A DNA stretch of 64,000 bases from assembly GCA_951799425.1 (NCBI GenBank), contig OX637399.1, positions 17,768,001-17,832,000 on the forward strand, given 5' to 3'. The notes beneath the pieces were generated by a model, which saw only the letters and a program-made list of their open reading frames with translations, searched no databases and was not told where the DNA came from. Positions 11,714-23,779 of the stretch are shown here, one piece after another. Origin of the DNA: Ilex aquifolium. Taxonomy: Eukaryota; Streptophyta; Magnoliopsida; Aquifoliales; Aquifoliaceae. The first letter of the stretch is position 1. Each line of letters opens with the position of its first letter. The position numbers and the translations under genes were made by a program.

Positions 11714-12457
11714 CACTTATCTACATCTAGAACAAGAATAGACCAAAGTAGGAGAACCCCTACCTCTTAGGAGTGTAGAAAACCCCCAAAAACACCAAAA
11801 CCACTCCAAAACTTTGAATCTCTCAAGATCGCCTCTTTAGATCTTCGGTGAAATTCCTTGTTTTTGGTGTCCACGCGTAGCCCTTGTCGCGTAGATCAAC
11901 TTTGCCTCTTGGTTCGACGGAATCCGAGCGACGGAAGTCCGGGAATCGACGGAGAAAACTTGAAGAAATCAATTTCCTCTCTTTTCTCTCTTCTCTCTCT
12001 CTTGGCCGGCCAAACAAGAACACAAGGGGCAAAAATAATCTGATTTTCTAGATATTTACCCCTATTTATAGTTTTAAATACTCGGCCTACGTCGTGCCAC
12101 GTGTCCCTCGCTTAATCGGGTTCGATTTAGTCCCGAAACTATTTATTTGGTCCCGGTTTAAGTTCAAATTAATTTTATTTAAACTTAAACTTAATTTTAA
12201 GGAAATTTTATAAATCTCATTTATGGGGACGTTCGTGAGGTCATTCGCCACGCAGTCGCCTCGAACGACGTGCAAAATCCGACTATCTCGGAATTCGACG
12301 AAATTTGACAAGGTGACTCGTTTTCGCGATACGAATTCAACAGCGAACTCCGTTTCCTCATCCGAGGTCTAAAACATGAGTATTTTAAATACGCATTATA
12401 GTGGCAAATTACTATTTTGCCCTTTAAAAAAAAAATCCAAATTTCCCGGGTTTTACA

Positions 12458-12462
12458 TATGT
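12458..12462. repeat. Target-site duplication TATGT, right
   Basis: Second copy of the duplication flanking the Tekay-like element; element A spacer resumes here. Confidence 0.95.
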
Positions 12463-12977
12463 GATACTCAAGCATAGGATGAACTTCTATAATGTGCTCA
12501 TGTATTCAAGTTTCAACGCAAAGATCAACATATCAACAAAACCTTAACACTCTAACTAGGGGAATACATATCAACATTCAGATATTTTTCACAAAAAATT
12601 TCAAAATTTTCACATAATTTGCAACTATTGTAAACAAAAATCTGTAGGATATGTGAAAGGTGAATTTCACCACAAAATTGGTATTATCAACAAAAAAATT
12701 TCACAAACATTGGTGTATCATACAAATGGTGCACCTCACCCCCAACTTAATTCATGCATTGTCCTCAATGCAACAAAAAAAAAATTATGGTATGCAATCA
12801 AGGACTATAAAAAGATGAGTAGGGTTAGAGAACACCTCGCACTTGAGCTTTGACAAAAACACCAATATCTACAACTAGGAAAAACAACACTATACGCAAA
12901 GATAAGATAAATAAAAAAATAACTTGAAAAGTAAATGATAAAAGAAAGCAACTGTACACTAAAAACTATATAAACAA
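12463..12977 (-). other. Spacer of element A, part nearest pol
   Basis: AT-rich noncoding sequence between the pol stop and the Tekay-like insertion. It includes the conserved block around the internal purine tract (12728-12748) and TTGCATTGAGGACAATGCAT, which is shared with B, E and G. Confidence 0.75.
12728..12748 (-). other. Internal polypurine tract (candidate central PPT), element A
   Basis: Minus strand AAGTTGGGGGTGAGGTGCACC just downstream of pol. It is almost the same as the 3' PPT of these elements (AAGTTGGGGGGTG). The same block recurs at 26916-26936, 53003-53024 and 61611-61632. Confidence 0.6.
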
Positions 12978-13961
12978 TTAATCCTCCAACATGTTCGGGT
13001 AGACCGGATCCACCAATTCTTCCTCCACCCCTTGACCTTCAAACCCCTCAAAGAATGGCTTAAGTATTTGTCCATTCACCTTGAATGTCTTTCCATCTTC
13101 GGGGTTTGTGACTTCCACAGCTCAATTGGGGTAGGCCACCTTGACAAGATAGGGGTCATCCCAATGGGATCGGAGTTTCCCTTGAAAGATCGAGAGACGA
13201 GAATTGTATAAGAGCACTTTTTGTCTAGGCTCAAATGATTTCCCTATAATGGATTTGTCATGAAAGATCTTAGCCCTCTCTTTTGAAATTTTAGAGCTCT
13301 CATACACATCTCTTCGAATCTCTTCTAATCCATTCATTTCAAGCTTCCTATTCTCTCCGGCCATTCTCATGTTGAAGTTCAAGGTCTTGATGGCCCAATA
13401 GGCTTTGTGCTCTATTTCAACCAGCAAATGACAGGTCTTACCATAGACTAGTCTATAGGGAGACATACCTAGAATTGTCTTATAAGCTGTGCGGTAAGCC
13501 CAAAGAGCATCGATAAACCTAAATGACCAATCTTTCCTATTGGGATTCACCATTTTCGCTAGGATGTTCTTGATTTTCCTATTGGCCAACTCGGCTTCAC
13601 TGTTGGTCTGTGGGTGATATACGGTGCACACCTTGTGTGTGACGCCATATTTATGCATCAAAGATGCAAATGGTTTATTATAGAAATGTGACCCACCATC
13701 TCTTATCATAGCACGAGCCATCCCAAACCTCGAAAAAATGTTCTCATTGAGAAACTTGACCACAATCCGGTGGTCATTGGTCTTGGTTGGAATAGCCTCC
13801 ACCCATTTGGACACATAGTCCACTGCCAGCAGAATGTACAGGTAGCCAAAAGATGAGGGAAAGGGACCCATGAAGTCAATGAACCAACAGTCAAATATCT
13901 CAATCACCAACACGGGGGATAAGGGCATCATATTCCTATGGGTCACACTACCCAATCTCTA
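12978..13961 (-). pseudogene. Integrase core and C-terminus of element A pol
   Basis: Athila-type integrase core, starting after the solo LTR insertion. The three acidic residues are present ([33 protein letters not shown]). The conserved C-terminal part ([52 protein letters not shown]) ends at a nonsense codon near 13122. The original stop would be at 12978-12980 (MLED*). The N-terminal zinc domain is on the other side of the insertion (15810-16683). Confidence 0.85.
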
Positions 13962-13969
13962 GCACCTAC

Positions 13970-15809
13970 TAATGAGCACAAAATATTGTATATTTAATGG
14001 CCTCATTACATGCATTTTAAACTCAACTTTGTAATTAATTACTTAGAGTTAGCAGAAATTATGAATAATGTTGAAATCTTGGGGTTGCAGATAATTATAG
14101 CTTAAATGATGGATTTTAGAACCTTGCAACTAAGTGTGGATGTGTGGTGAAGACATGGACACATTACATGAGTATTTAGAGGCTTAAAAGTGAAAGATAT
14201 CAAGGAGGTATCGACGCTTGGTAACAAAGGCACCAGCACCCACACCATTTGGTTGCAGTACCTCGGTTTTCCTCCTTTTTGACCATGATCCACTTCGAAT
14301 CTGAAAAAGTGCAAAACATGAAAGTTGTATATCTGGATGTCTTATGTATTGTTTTAAAATTTCAGATCAATTGGACTGTTGGATCAAAATTTATGACAAT
14401 TATATGAAAACTGGTCCGGAGCAGAAACCTTACCGGAAGGCCGTACCGGTATGCTTCACCTACTGGAGTTTGACGTACCGGTATGCTATGCTAAACAGCC
14501 CAGATCGCCTGCATCTCATGCTCCACTTGCTTGGGGGTCCCACCTATGATTCTCCCACTTGCCCTCTGACATTTTCTGCATATTTACATGCCTCCTACAC
14601 CCTTGTTGAAGACTTTGGAGGCAATGACATAGAGGAGGATGGGAGAGAAGGGGGCAGCCATGATGGTTGCAGGCTTCACTTGTCCTAGCCTGTCAAGGGC
14701 CATCATCTCACCTCCCATTGATGGGAGGCCTCCACACACATGCTAGGGACCACCATGGACTAAATTGCAAGGCTCTCACACTCCATATATTCAGCATACA
14801 CACAAGATTCAAGGGTGGCTACCTAAGCTTAGAAAGCTCCAAGGAGGAAAAAGGTGAATAGTAGTTAGAAAGCTTAGATTTTTGCATTTTCTTCCATCCT
14901 TTCACTTGTAGTTTATTGTAACACTTGTGTAAACTTCATTTATTATCTTTAATGTCATTTACTTCAAGCACATTTCAAGTTTAATGCTACATCTTAGATT
15001 TCACCATTGTTGCAGCAAGTTATCTTCATTTTTAAGTTTAAAATGGGTATTGAATATTTTTCTTCTTAGTTTAAGTTTCCTTGCTTTAAGTTAAGTTTCA
15101 ATCTTCATTTCTTCATTATGTCTCTTTACATTATGTCTTTCTTGCTTAGCATGAGTAACTAGATTTTTAAGTTGGTTAATCCAAGGGAGAACTCCTCTTG
15201 GGTGTGCCACTTCAACTCATTTTCATTCCTCCTCTCAGAGTACGATGGTTTGGTTTGACTGGGTTGAGAGTGGATGCGGTTGTGAGTCTTTGATATCCCG
15301 TAGGCCTGGTCACGGGTTATGCTTGGATCCTCACCTCCATTTCATCCCTAACTTCTCACGAATCAATCGTTCATCTAAGCTCTATTCGAGGAAGGCTTCG
15401 AGTTGATTTGAGATTCCCATTGGAGTGAATCCTTCGAATTAGCCAACACTTGTTTTCTTGCATTTTCATTCACAAACTTCAATCACCAAAACACAAACAA
15501 AAGATTTTACACTTTTTTCTTTTGTTCACCAAAATCACCTTCACCACACTTGAACTTTCCTTTCCTGAGGAGACGACCTTGGAATACTAATTCCAAGTAA
15601 AACACGACAAGCAAAAGACTCCTTGCGCTTGGGGAGCACTTTTGTTCACCACACACACATTTCGCACATTTCATTCCATTTTCATTACACCATTTTGTTG
15701 CCCTATTTCCCACATCATTCCGAGGGAGAGTGATACTCCCTTCACACATACACCATATACACATTGAGGGATGATATTAGGAGGTTAGGAACAACAACAA
15801 TTTTGATCA
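13970..15809 (+). mobile_element. Solo LTR inserted in pol of element A
   Basis: It runs from TAATGAGCACAAAATATTG (first TG mutated to TA) to AACAATTTTGATCA and is of the same family as the solo LTR at 44295-46153. It is flanked by near-identical AGCACCTAC/AGCACCTAT. Pol of A continues on both sides (CKECDRC before, [12 protein letters not shown] after). No PBS or internal sequence is present, so this is a solo LTR. It contains a short palindrome cluster and no supportable gene. Confidence 0.85.
14429..14486. repeat. Palindrome cluster in solo LTR 13970-15809
   Basis: Copies TTACCGGAAG, GTACCGGTAT and GTACCGGTAT with a CCTACTGGAGTT linker. Eroded version of the GTACCGGTAC type. Confidence 0.8.
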
Positions 15810-16683
15810 AGCACCTATCACATTCTTTACAGAAAGAGATACAATCTTTTATCAAAGATGGCCAATAAAAACCTAACTGTAAAATCTTTGCCTAAGTCTT
15901 CTTAGAAGAGAAGTGGCCACCGCACGTTACTGAATGGCAAAATGCAAGGACTTCCCATTGTTCATTTTTTGGTATGCATCTCCTCATGACTTGGTCAGGG
16001 CAATACTTGAACAGGTACGGGTTGTCAAAGTAAAAGTACTTCACATCCGCCACAAACCTCCGTCTATCCTCCGGGCTCCAGTGCAATGGTATTTGTCATG
16101 TAGTAAGATAATTACATATGTCAGCATACCAAGGACAAACAGAATGAATAGACAATAAATGCTCATCAGGGAAAAGATCAGGGATAGGAATGTGCTCATC
16201 GACATCTTGCACCACAAGTCGGGATAAATGGTCCGCCACCACGTTCTCAACTCCCTTTTTGTCTTTGATCATCAAGTCAAATTCTTGAAGGAGGAGTATC
16301 CACCTAATGAGTCTCTCTTTTGCATCCTGCTTAGACTACAGATACTTCAAAGCAGAGTGATCGGTGTAGACTACTATAGGTGAACCAATGATGTATGACC
16401 GAAATTTATCCAATGCAAATACTACAGCTAGCAACTCTTTTTCAGTGGTAGTGTAATTCATTTGTGCTTCATTAAGAGTTTTGCTAGCATAATATATTAC
16501 ATAAGGTCTCTTGTCTTCCCTTTGACTGAGCAAAGCGCCGACCGCGTAATCATTCACGTTGCACATAAGCTCAAAAGGTAAATCCCACTTAGGTGGTCGC
16601 ATAATTGGAGATGTAGTGAGCATGCTTTTGAGTTTTTTAAATGATGCCTCATAATTATCTGACCACACAAAATGGGACATCCT
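15810..16683 (-). pseudogene. RNase H and integrase zinc domain of element A pol
   Basis: Athila-type RNase H ([50 protein letters not shown], then a stop where relatives read SKQDAK) is followed by [10 protein letters not shown]. The integrase HHCC module comes next ([43 protein letters not shown]). Several nonsense codons interrupt it. It is truncated at its 3' side by the solo LTR at 15809. Confidence 0.85.
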
Positions 16684-17577
16684 TGGAAAGAAAATTGGTC
16701 AAGGGTCGAGCCAATGCACTAAAGTCTTTTATAAAGCGACGATAAAAACCAGCATAGCCAAGAAACGACCTGATATCTTTGATGACCTTTGGTGTGGGGA
16801 GGTTGAAAATTGCATCCACCTTTGATTTGTCAACTTCGATCTCCTTCCCCGAGACGATGTGCCCGAGCACAATTCCTTGTGTCACTATGAAGTGACACTT
16901 CTCCCAATAAAGAACCAAACTTTTCTCCTCGTATCTTTCAAGAACTCTCTCCAAACATCCTCCAAATGAATCCCTGAAAACTGAGAAGTCATCCATAAAA
17001 ACTTCCACAATCTTCTCCACCGTATCATTGAAAATCTCCATAACGCATCTTTGAAAAGTCCTTGGGGCATTACAAAACCCAAATGGCATGCGTCGGTAGG
17101 CAAAAGTACCATAAGGGCAAGTGAAGGTGGTATTTTCTTGATCCTCCAATGCGATCTCAATTAGTCGGAGTATTCATCCAGGAAACAATGAAACAAGTGT
17201 CCGGCTACTCTCTCCAATACTTGGTCGAGGAATGGCAAAGGGAAGTGGTCCTTTCTTGTGCAAGAGTTAAGCTTCCGATAGTCAATACACACTCTCCATC
17301 CGGTGACTACTCTTGTCGGAATCAACTCATTGTCCTCATTTGCAACCACTGTGACTCCAGATTTCTTTGGCACTACTTGAGTCGGACTCACCCATTTACT
17401 ATCGGCAATTGGAAAGATCATGCCCACATCAAGTAGCTTGAGTACCTCATCTCTCAGTACATCCTTCATGATTGGATTCAACTTTCTTCGTGGCTGTCGA
17501 GACGGCTTGGAGTCTCCTTCAAGGTAGATGCGGTGTGTACAAATGAGGGGGCTTATCCCCTTGATGTCAGCAATTGC
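16684..17577 (-). pseudogene. Reverse transcriptase of element A
   Basis: Athila-type RT. Visible motifs are KWVSPTQVVPKKSG, TRVVTGWRVCIDYRKLN, FPLPFLDQVLERVAG, CPYGTFAYRRMPFG and the catalytic VFMDDFSVF. A small deletion after LDEYS shifts the frame near 17160, and the junction with PR has a TGG-to-TGA stop near 17578. The thumb and connection follow ([34 protein letters not shown]). Confidence 0.87.
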
Positions 17578-18777
17578 TCACCCAATTGCTCCCTTATGCC
17601 TCCTCAACACTTTCAAGAGATCCTCTTCTTGCTTTGCCTCCAAAGTTGAGCTAATCACCACCGGAAAGGTCTCATGTTCCCAAAAGAATGCATACTTAAG
17701 GTTGGATGGTAATGGCTTCAACTCCAAGATGGGATTTTGCACATTCGATGGAAAGATCTTCTTGTCTTGGTGTGGAAGCTTCTCAAATGTAGAGGTCCAT
17801 TTTTCCAATCCTTTCAAGCTCTCCAGTTCCTTTTGATCATCAACATCTTCCTCCCCCAATTTCAACATGCCCAGCAGCTTCAAGTGCTCCTCCACCAAGG
17901 TATCAATCCTAATGACTTCATGCACTCCCTCATCATCCCTCGGTTGTTTACACAAATTGAACACAATGAAGTCCATAGTCATGTTCTCGAAAGTAAGCTT
18001 CATCAGTCCATTCCTGCAATTAATCACAGCATTAGAAGTAGCAAGGAACGGTCTACCTAAAATTACAGAAATTTGTGAGCCAGGGTTAGCAACCGGGTGA
18101 GTTTCAAGTACAATAAAATCGACAGGAAAATAAAAATTATCCACTTGAACCAAGACATTCTCAACTACTCCCCTTGGTATTCTAATACTTCGGTCCACCA
18201 AATGAAGAGTGATTGGAGTTGGCTTCAACTCTTCAAGTTGGAGTTGTTGATACACCGAGTAGGGTAGGAGGTTGACACTTGCCCCCAAATCAAGAACTGC
18301 TTGCTCCACCAGGTAATTCCCTATTGTGATGACAATAGTAGGGCAGCTGGGGTCTTTGAACTTTGGTGGTGTGTTTGTCCTCAAGATTGAGCTCACTTGC
18401 TCGATGAGGAATGCCTTCTTGTGAACATTCAATTTCCTCTTCACTGTGCACAAGTCCTTTAAGATCTTGGCACATGACGAGATTTGCTTTATAGCATCGA
18501 GGAGTGGAATGTTGATTTTTACTTGCTTAAACATCTCAAGTATATCAGAATAGTTAGCCACCTTCATGGGTGGCTTCAAATGATTGCAGAAAGGGGCTAG
18601 AATGGGAGATACATGCACACTTTCATCAACCAAATTTTTTTTCTCGCCCACCTGACCCCCCTCGGAGTGACCCATAGTCTCTTTCTCTAATGGAAATGTG
18701 GTCTTGGGTGAGACTTTTGGCATGATAGTCTTATCAAATTGTTTGACACTTCGAAGGGTGGTGACCGCCTTAAGTTA
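17578..18777 (-). pseudogene. Aspartic protease and linker of element A
   Basis: A 381-codon open frame (18723-17578) preceded by an in-frame TAA at 18775-18777. It contains the retropepsin region with the active site as LDLGASVNLLPYSVYQQL (family usually D-[ST]-G-A, here DLGAS) and the flap/second strand VDFIVLETHPVANPGSQISVILGRPFLATSNAVINCRNG. The C-terminal linker (LPSNLKYAFFWEHETFPVVISS, LLKVLRRHKGAIG) leads to RT. Probably non-functional because of flanking stops. Confidence 0.85.
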
Positions 18778-20402
18778 CTCACAACTCTCCTTTATGGTTT
18801 CAAATGACTCATTCACATGTTGGACTTTAGAGTTCTCTTGGGGTTGAGCGGGGAATTTCTCCTTCTCTGGTTGTGATGTCCGTATGGCATTGGTCAGTTT
18901 TGTGATTTGAGCCGAAATGTTATTGTTGAAGGCGGTTTGGCTTTGGATGAAATTATAAACCACATCCTCCAAATTCCTCTTATGGGGAGGTTGGTAGGTG
19001 GGAGGATTAGTCGGTCCTTGTTGAACATAACTTTACGGAGGTGGACTTTGGGGAAAATTTTGTGGATGTGGGTTCGGTGAATACACTTGCAGATTCGATC
19101 AGGGGTATTGAGAGCTAGACAACTGACCTTGTCCTTGGTATTGACTTTGCTTAGGAGGCATGGAGGGTGAATAAGCACTAGACCCATGAGGAGTGGGATT
19201 CTCATTTCTCCAACTAAAGTTCGGGTGATTACTTCAACCCAGATTGTAAGTGTTAGAGTGCGGAGAGAATGATTGCCTAGTTTGATTAAAGGCATTAACT
19301 TGCTCATAATAGACTTCCTTAAGTGCCGAAATGTTAGGGCATTCCAATATGGAATGCTCCACACTCTCACAAATTGAGAAACCCTCCTCGGTCTTTGAAA
19401 TATTGGACACCTCGTGTCTCCTACTGGCTTCTAAACTTTCCACCTTCCGAGATAACTTGGTGATTTTTTAGAGCAAATCTTCCCGATCCCTCAAGTCATA
19501 CATCCCTCCCCCATGTGATTGATTACTACCCGGAGAAGACCTCGGTACATCGGTGGGATCTGTGATATCCCATGATTGTGTATTTTGCACCAATTACTAA
19601 AGTAGTCTAGGGCCTCATCGGGATCCTTGTTTAAGAACTCCCCATTGCACATCATGTCAATGAATTGTCAATGGCCCGGTGTAATCCCTTCGTAGAAGAA
19701 ACTCACCAATTACCATGATTCAAAACCATGATGTGAAATGAATTGTAGCAATTCCTTGTAGTGATCCCAACAGTGATAAAATTGTACATTGGGCTTTTTC
19801 GAAAAGTTTTGGATTTGCTTCTTAAGAGCGATGGTTCTAGGCACCGAAAAAAATTTGTTCAAAAACTCGGAAAGCATTTATGCCCAAGAGGTTATGGATC
19901 GAGGCCTCAAGGAATTCAACCACGTTTTGGATTTATCCTTAAGGGAAAAAGGAAACAATTTCAAGCGAGCTATGTCTTCCATAGCATGATTAGTGAGGAA
20001 GGTTGCAACTATATCCTCGAATTTCTTAATGTGTAAATAAGGATTTTCTTTTTCAATTCCGTGGAATTGTGGAAGTAGTTGCAACATTCCTGACTTGACT
20101 AGGAAGGCATGAGCTTGGACCGATAAGAGAATGCATGAGGGAGTGGTGCTACGAGTGGGTTGGAGAAAATCCCGCATTGACCTCACCGGAGGATCAATGA
20201 GGATATTGTTCCCTTCATTCCTAGGAGGGAAATTCATTATAGGGTTTGGCATTCTAGGGTTTTTCATTCTCCATTCCCTTTGGAAGTTAGCCTCCTTATT
20301 CTCAAAATTATCACCAACATCCTCGGGTGGGTCTTGGTCAATATTCATATTGGGGCCTAAGGGTCGTCTAACCAATCTATTTTGGTCATCTCGTCCCCAC
20401 AT
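18778..20402 (-). pseudogene. gag of element A, frameshifted
   Basis: Athila-type gag. The N-terminal and capsid part is open at 20402-19878 (RSMRDFLQPTRSTTPSCI, LPQFHGIEKENPYLHIKKFEDIVATF, DIARLKLFPFSLKDKSKTWLNSL). The rest is scattered over two frames: a knuckle remnant near 19443-19234 (ICESVEHSILECPNI, EVYYEQVNAFNQ) and a C-terminal FIQSQTAFNNNISAQITKLTNAI segment at 18972-18775. Multiple frameshifts. Confidence 0.82.
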
Positions 20403-20538
20403 ACAAAATAATATCTACAATTGAAAAATAAGTAGACAAAAGTATATACATGGAACAACGTACCTCAGCCCGTGATGAGAATTCACGGGACTTACCTCTG
20501 TTGTCCGAAAATCACCTTCTTAATTATGCGCTTAACCT

Positions 20539-20556
20539 TCCCCGGCAACGGCACCA
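20539..20556 (-). other. Primer-binding site, tRNA-Asp type (A)
   Basis: Minus strand TGGTGCCGTTGCCGGGGA lies four bases from the LTR end. It is the classical Athila primer site. Confidence 0.9.
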
Positions 20557-20560
20557 AAAA

Positions 20561-22358
20561 TGTTTGATTCATTCCGTCGTCCCTAATCTCTGAACATCAT
20601 CCGGTAATATGTGTATGGCTTATACGGATAGGTGAATGTCACTCTCCCTCGGAATGATGCAATAAATGGGGTAAATGGGTGTGTGAATGAAATGTGTGTG
20701 TGTATCAACAAAAGTGCTCCCCAGGCACAGAGAGACTTTTGAGTGTCGTGTTTTACTTGGAATTTGTATTCCAAAGTCGACTCCTCAGGGAAGGAAGATG
20801 AATTGTTTTGAAGGTGATTTTGGTGAAAAAGGAAAAGTGTAAAAATCTTTGAGTTAGAGTTTTGGTGAGTGATATTTGTGATAGAAAATGCAATGGAAAC
20901 AAGTGTTGGTTAATCCAAAGAGGTCATTCCATTGGGAATGCCAAATCAACTCAAGTCGTTCTTCCAATAGTGCCTAGACGTTCGATTGATTCGTAGGAAG
21001 CGTGGGACTAAAATGGAGGTGAGGATTCAAGCATACCCCGTGACAAGTCTACGGTGTATCAAGAACTCACAACCACGCCCACACTCAACCTAGTCAAACA
21101 AAACCATCGTACACTACAAGGAGGAATGAAAAAGAGTTGATTTAGCATACCCAAGAGGAATTCTCCCTTGAATTAGCCAACTTAAAGCTTAGCTACTCAT
21201 ATTTAATGCAAGAACATAAATGAAGTGAAGAGACATTGTGAAGAAATGAAGATTGGAACTTAAATTAATGAAATAAAAGTTAAACTATGAAGTAGTGCAT
21301 TGAATACCCATTTTAAAAGCTTGAAATGAAGAAAAAACAATACAACAATGACAAAATCTAAATGGTGTATCTAAACTCGCAATGTACTTGAAATAAATGA
21401 CATTAAAGACAATAAATGAAGCTTACAAGAGTATTGAAGAAGATTACAAGTGAAAATGGGTAAAGGAGATGCCAAAATCTAACTTCTCTCACTAAAAACT
21501 ATATTTTCCTCCTGGAGCTTCTCTCTCTATATCTTTACAATTCTGAATACTGTGAAGTAATGCTTGTATTTTCGTCCATGGAGGTCTTCTCTGGTGTGTG
21601 ATAGGCTTCCCATCAAGGGGGTTTGAGTTGATGGCTTGGACAGGCTATGACAAGCCTAGCCTACAACTTCCCTGGCTTGGATCTTCTCTCTCTTCCTCAT
21701 TAATGCATTGGCCTCCAAAGTCCAACTTGAAGTGAAGGGAGGCTTGTATGTGTGTAAGAGATGTCAGGGGACAAGTGGAAGAAGCAAAGGTGGGATCCCC
21801 AAGTGGCAGAGCTTGAGTTGCATGCTGTCTGGAATTTCTGGGCAAAACCTTCTGGAAGGTCGATATAAACCTTCCGGAAAGTTTGTGCAGGAACAGTTAA
21901 AATAGCAGTCCAGACAGCAAAACTTTCTGGAAGGTCGATGCAAACCTTTTGGAAGGTTTGGGCAGGGATAGTTAAAATAGCAGTCCAGTGAGCTAAACCT
22001 TCTAGAATGTTCATTTCAGTAGACAAAACATTCTGAAAGGTTTTGGCAATGAATAGGCATACCAAGTGCAAACCTTCCGGAAGGTTTATGGCCAAACATT
22101 TCGGAAGGTTTTCATCCAACATGCCTATTCTTGGTTTCATCACCTTCCAATCCTTCCTTTAAGCTATCCCCTCATCTTCATTGACTTGAAAAACTTCAAT
22201 GGGGGCTTAACTCAAACCATTTGCAATTCTTCACCTACATTCACACAAGATTTCATTAAAACATAGATTAAACACATTTATCCTCAATTTCACAACAAAA
22301 TCAAGTATAAAAAGGGCATAACAAGCAGCACAAACTATGCAATATTTTGTGCTAATCA
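20561..22358 (-). repeat. 5' LTR of element A
   Basis: 1798-bp LTR, TGTTTGATTC...GTGCTAATCA on the plus strand. U3 is at the high-coordinate end and carries the CTTCCGGAAG palindrome cluster. Small ORFs within it are not supported. Confidence 0.9.
21846..22112. repeat. Palindrome cluster CTTCCGGAAG in LTR of A
   Basis: About eight copies of CCTTCCGGAAGG and variants (CTTCTGGAAG, CTTTTGGAAG, CATTCTGAAAG, TTTCGGAAG) are spread over 270 bp of U3. Linkers include GGTCGATATAAACC and AAAATAGCAGTCCAG. Same type as the internal cluster 1665-1850. Confidence 0.9.
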
Positions 22359-23779
22359 AGTGCCCAAACATTCCAGCACTCAAAGAGGTTTATCATGAGC
22401 AAGTGAATGCCTTCAACCAAAGTAGGCAACCATTCTCTCTACATTTCAATACATATAATCCAAGTTAGAGCAATCACCCGAACTTCAGTTAGAAGAATGA
22501 CAACCCTACTCCTCACGGGTCTAGCTCATTGTCGCCTCCCATTCCACCTAAGCAAAACCAATCCTACTATGGTCATGGTGCCTCGTATAGCTCCCAATAC
22601 CTATAGTTCAATCAACAAGGGTTTTCCCAAAGTCCACCCCAACAAGGGTTTGGTCAACAAGGACCATCCAACTCACCCACCTACCAACCTCCTCACAAAA
22701 CAAATTTGGAGGATGTCGTGCACCAATTCATTCAAAGCCAAACCACAGTCAACAATCAAACCACCACCGCTTTTAATGATATTTGGACTCAAATCACTAA
22801 ATTGACCAATGCCATAGGGTCATCCCAAAAAGAGAAAGGTAAATTTCCAGCTCAACCCCAAGAAAATCCAAGGGGTCAGCACGTGATTGAGTCATCCGAG
22901 TCTACCAAGGAGAGTTGTGAGCAACTCAATGCGGTCACCACCCTTAGGAGTGGAAAAAAATTTGACAAAACCATTTTGCCAAAAGTCTCACCAAAGCCGA
23001 CATTGACAAATGAAAAAGAGACTAAGGGCAACTCCGAGAAGGGTGAGACACTTGAAAAGAAAAAAATCGTTGATTTGAATGTGCATGATTGTCTATTCCG
23101 GCCCCTTTTCCCCAACGTTTGAAGCCACCGGCAAAACTTGCTGACTATTCGGATATCATTGAAATGTTTAAGCAGGTAAAGATAAACATTCCGCTCCTAG
23201 ATGCCATCAAGCAAATACCTTCATGTGCAAAGATTTTGAAAGACTTGTGCACTGTGAAGAGGAAGATGAATGTGCATAAGAAGGAATTTCTCACGGAGCA
23301 AGTGAGTTCCATTTTGAGGACAAACACACCACCCAAGTTCAAAGATCCCGGCTGCCCTACCATTGCCATAACCATAGGGAATTACCGTGTAGAACAAGCA
23401 CTTCTAGACTTGGGAGCAAGTGTCAACCTCCTACCCTTTTCGGTGTATCAACAATTGCAACTTGAAGAGTTGAAGCCAACCCCAATCACTCTTCAATTGT
23501 CGGATTGAAGTGTTAGAACACCAAGGGGAGTAGTTGATGATGTTTTAGTTCAAGTAGACAATTTCTATTTTTCCGTTGATTTTATTGTACTTGATACTCA
23601 TCCTGTTGCTAATCCTAGTTCACAAATTCCTATCATACTAGGTAGGCTTGTCCTTGCTACATCTAATGTTGTGATAAATTGCAGGAACGGACTAATGAAG
23701 CTTGCATTTGGAAACATGACTAATAAAACTTCCACAACAATAGAAGAAAATTTTTCCATCAACCATTCAAACACCCATC
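22359..23779 (+). pseudogene. gag C-terminus and protease of element B
   Basis: It starts in mid-gag (CPNIPALKEVYHEQVNAFNQ) exactly where element A ends. Next come FIQSQTTVNNQTTTAFNDIWTQITKLTNAI and AVTTLRSGKKFDKT. The protease region has VEQALLDLGASVNLLPFSVYQQLQ, and a stop follows near 23508. The remaining protease sequence to about 23700 is homologous to A but has stops, and part of the linker (about 60 residues) is deleted. Confidence 0.82.

Larger units (their letters stand above)
3448..12457 (-). mobile_element. Complete Tekay-like chromovirus insertion, internally deleted
   Basis: This is a 9010-bp Ty3/gypsy element on the minus strand with two long LTRs, a tRNA-iMet PBS (9914-9925), a PPT (about 5996-6010) and duplication TATGT. 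It encodes gag zinc knuckles, a protease remnant, RNase H, a full integrase and a chromodomain tail. The gag capsid region and the RT palm are missing. The two LTRs differ by only about ten point changes plus three small length differences by eye, so it inserted recently and was probably mobilised in trans by an intact relative. It lies in the spacer of element A. Confidence 0.95.
9929..12457 (-). repeat. 5' LTR of Tekay-like element
   Basis: 2529-bp LTR, TGTGACACC...GGGTTTTACA on the plus strand, about 99% identical to the copy at 3448-5995. It contains the palindrome cluster at 10218-10317 and a TA run. Confidence 0.95.
1..22358 (-). mobile_element. Athila-like Ty3/gypsy element A (left end outside window)
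   Basis: Reading on the minus strand the order is 5' LTR (20561-22358), tRNA-Asp-type PBS, gag, PR, RT, RNase H, IN, internal purine tract, spacer, palindrome cluster and ORF2, then the window edge. The 3' LTR is not visible. It is interrupted by a Tekay-like element at 3448-12457 and a solo LTR at 13970-15809. Many nonsense codons and frameshifts show that it is dead. Its 5' LTR abuts the middle of the gag of element B at 22359, and B resumes in frame there, so A most likely inserted into B in antisense. The expected duplication (AGTGC) cannot be confirmed because the other flank is outside the window. Confidence 0.88.

Noticed and set aside
11468..11716. Ile/Tyr-rich ORF on the minus strand
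   Set aside because: Produced by the TA microsatellite in the Tekay-like LTR.
13962..15817. Exact 5-bp duplication for the solo LTR at 13970
   Set aside because: Flanks share about nine bases (AGCACCTAC/AGCACCTAT) and the first TG is mutated, so the exact duplication boundaries cannot be fixed by eye.
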